From Verrucomicrobiales bacterium (lineage in GTDB: Bacteria; Verrucomicrobiota; Verrucomicrobiia; Verrucomicrobiales; DEV007): DNA of 6,983 bases. Location of the stretch: positions 1 through 6,983 of the forward strand of contig JALRFZ010000722.1 of the NCBI GenBank assembly GCA_023253615.1, given 5' to 3'. Below are positions 6,023-6,983 of this stretch, piece after piece (position 1 is the stretch's first letter; each line of letters starts with the position of its first letter). The notes under the pieces were generated by a model. The model saw only the letters and a program-made list of their open reading frames with translations, was not told the origin of the DNA and did not search any database. A program made the position numbers and the translations under genes.

Positions 6023-6727
6023 ATGATCCCGGTCCGCCTCTTCCCCCTGCTCTTTTTTCCGCTCTGCCTCGATCCCGTGGCGAAAGCGGATCCTCCCGCC
6101 GTTCTTTCACCCGACGGAAGATTTCGCCTCGAACACTTTCCATCGGAGGAAGTCGCCGCCGGAAAAAGACCCGCCTTCGGCATCATCGAGACCGCCACCG
6201 GCAAACTCGTGAGCGATCCGCGGGAGGATCTCGGCGACCCCGACCGTCCCGAGGAGACCATCCTTTGGGCACCCGATTCCCGCGCCTATGCGCTCACGAC
6301 GCGGGTGGGCACCCGCCACCTCGATACCTTTCTCTACCGTTGGGACGGCACGTCCTTCGTCCGGGCAAAATGGGAGGGTGACGGCACGATCGAAGGCTGG
6401 GCCGATGAAGCGGTGGAGGCGGCGATGCGCGATCTCGGCTTCAGCGATGCCGCCCATCGCGGCCGGATCCTGGCCGGTGACGGACTTGCGGAACGCTGGC
6501 TCGGACCCGACCGCCTCATCCTGACAGACATCCAGGAATGCCTCGTGACCGAGGGCGACCGCGAGGAAACCGTCTCCGGAACGGCCCGCGCCATCGTGCG
6601 CTGGGACGAAGCCGGCGCCTGCTACCGGATCGAGAGCCGACAGCCGGTCGCCCTGCCCGGGGCGACGGAGACCGATCCGACCCTCTTCACTCCCCGACCC
6701 GGGAGGGTCGTGCCGGAGCGGCGGTGA
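6023..6727 (+). CDS. Small secreted protein of unknown function
   Basis: A 234-residue protein with a signal peptide: Arg-5, hydrophobic LFPLLFFPLCL (6-16) and a likely signal peptidase I site after AKA (20-22), so the mature protein would begin DPPAVL. Two segments have the strand-turn pattern of WD40-like beta-propeller blades: LSPDGRFRLEHF to IIETATGKLV (28-63), and ILWAPDSRAYALTT to TFLYRWDG (80-109). The rest (111-234) contains a short helix (DEAVEAAMRDLGF) and further strands. The chain is too short for a full propeller, so it may be a two- or three-blade sandwich or a different beta fold. No enzymatic motif is visible and I recognise no named family. The ATG at 6023 is chosen because the signal peptide begins there; an ATG at 5989 is in another frame. 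The gene is divergent from the fusion operon. Confidence 0.7.
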   Translation: MIPVRLFPLLFFPLCLDPVAKADPPAVLSPDGRFRLEHFPSEEVAAGKRPAFGIIETATGKLVSDPREDLGDPDRPEETILWAPDSRAYALTTRVGTRHLDTFLYRWDGTSFVRAKWEGDGTIEGWADEAVEAAMRDLGFSDAAHRGRILAGDGLAERWLGPDRLILTDIQECLVTEGDREETVSGTARAIVRWDEAGACYRIESRQPVALPGATETDPTLFTPRPGRVVPERR

Positions 6728-6757
6728 CGGAAGGGATGCCGATCGATTTCGCTTGGA

Positions 6758-6774
6758 CGCTCCGGTGCGGAGCG
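6758..6774 (+). other. Perfect 7-bp hairpin between the secreted protein and pseudouridine synthase genes
   Basis: CGCTCCG (6758-6764) and CGGAGCG (6768-6774) pair perfectly around a GTG loop, 30 bases after the upstream stop and 16 bases before the next start. No T-tract follows, so it is not a standard rho-independent terminator. It could limit read-through, stabilise an upstream mRNA end, or mask the translation start of the gene at 6791. Confidence 0.45.
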
Positions 6775-6790
6775 CGAGAATGCCGCCATC

Positions 6791-6983
6791 TTGAAACTCG
6801 AGGACCTCATCGCCAAACGACTCGGAGCAGGCACCCGCAGGGCGCGCTCCCTCGTGCTCGGCGGCCGGGTCGCGGTCGCGGGCGGGATCTGCACCGATCA
6901 CCGTCGCGAGATTTCCCGCTTCGAGGAAGTCGTCTGCGATGGTGTGATCGTGCAGCCCGCCAAGGCGCGCCTTTGCCTGATGC
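6791..6983 (+). CDS. RsuA/RluB-type rRNA pseudouridine synthase, N-terminal part (cut by window edge)
   Basis: The 64 codons present encode an S4 RNA-binding domain: start, KLEDLIAKRLG, then TRRARSLVLGGRVAVAGG (about residues 13-30) and a strand ending in VCDGVIVQP. This is the pattern Leu-Asp-x-Leu-Ile, Ser/Thr-Arg-x-x-Ala, Ile-x-x-Gly-x-Val-x-Val-x-Gly that opens RsuA/RluB/RluE/RluF proteins, which convert specific uridines of 16S or 23S rRNA to pseudouridine. The catalytic domain, with its Asp, lies beyond the right edge, so the target RNA cannot be told. The start is a TTG at 6791; no ATG or GTG in this frame fits, since the frame-compatible sequence upstream has no family resemblance. 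Other S4 proteins remain possible. It follows the secreted-protein gene by 63 bases on the same strand. Confidence 0.75.
   Translation, partial: MKLEDLIAKRLGAGTRRARSLVLGGRVAVAGGICTDHRREISRFEEVVCDGVIVQPAKARLCLM

Noticed and set aside
6107..6901. 264-codon minus-strand open frame across the secreted protein and pseudouridine synthase genes
   Set aside because: It spans two genes on the opposite strand that have a signal peptide and an S4 domain respectively, and shows no domain of its own.
1..6983. CRISPR array, tRNA or rRNA genes, transposase or integrase
   Set aside because: No regularly spaced direct repeats, no cloverleaf or rRNA-like segments, and no frame with recombinase motifs were seen on either strand.

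Overview
The window is chromosomal DNA from a high-GC bacterium. A Verrucomicrobiota-like source is my best guess. The hints are a remnant of an H-X9-DG prepilin-type protein (a motif expanded in Planctomycetota/Verrucomicrobiota), a scarcity of Shine-Dalgarno sequences before otherwise convincing starts, and several genes that look lineage-restricted. This taxonomic call is inference. About the first 190 bases are strikingly AT-rich and unlike everything that follows.

Layout. (1) 1-~190: AT-rich DNA with a sigma70-like promoter whose -35 lies in a perfect TTGACA-N5-TGTCAA palindrome, but no gene that I can see. (2) 200-514, plus strand: the C-terminal remnant of an H-X9-DG pseudopilin-type gene whose 5' part is gone. 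(3) 515-789: a non-coding spacer with two strong GC-rich inverted repeats. (4) 790-1445, minus strand: a vapBC-type toxin-antitoxin pair with an ATGA overlap. The Phd/YefM-type antitoxin is intact, but the PIN-domain toxin has an in-frame TAA at codon 13. (5) 1582-3315, plus strand: a 577-residue two-TM potassium channel with two RCK (TrkA-N/TrkA-C) units in one chain. (6) 5887-3334, minus strand: a two-gene operon encoding a membrane-anchored periplasmic solute-binding domain fused to an OmpA-like peptidoglycan-binding domain, then a two-TM protein with a long cytoplasmic helical tail. It converges on the channel gene with only 18 bases between the stops. (7) 6023-6727, plus strand: a small secreted protein. 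(8) 6791 to the right edge, plus strand: the S4-domain start of an RsuA/RluB-type rRNA pseudouridine synthase, cut off by the window.

The left part (1 to about 1445) reads as eroding accessory DNA: a composition break, a truncated gene, inverted repeats and a disabled toxin. The right part (1582 onward) reads as stable chromosome with intact, tightly packed genes, mostly of the cell envelope. The most unusual intact element is the solute-binding/OmpA fusion operon, whose first gene is preceded by a four-codon mini-ORF carrying the only good Shine-Dalgarno in that leader. I did not find a clear new defence or mobile system.
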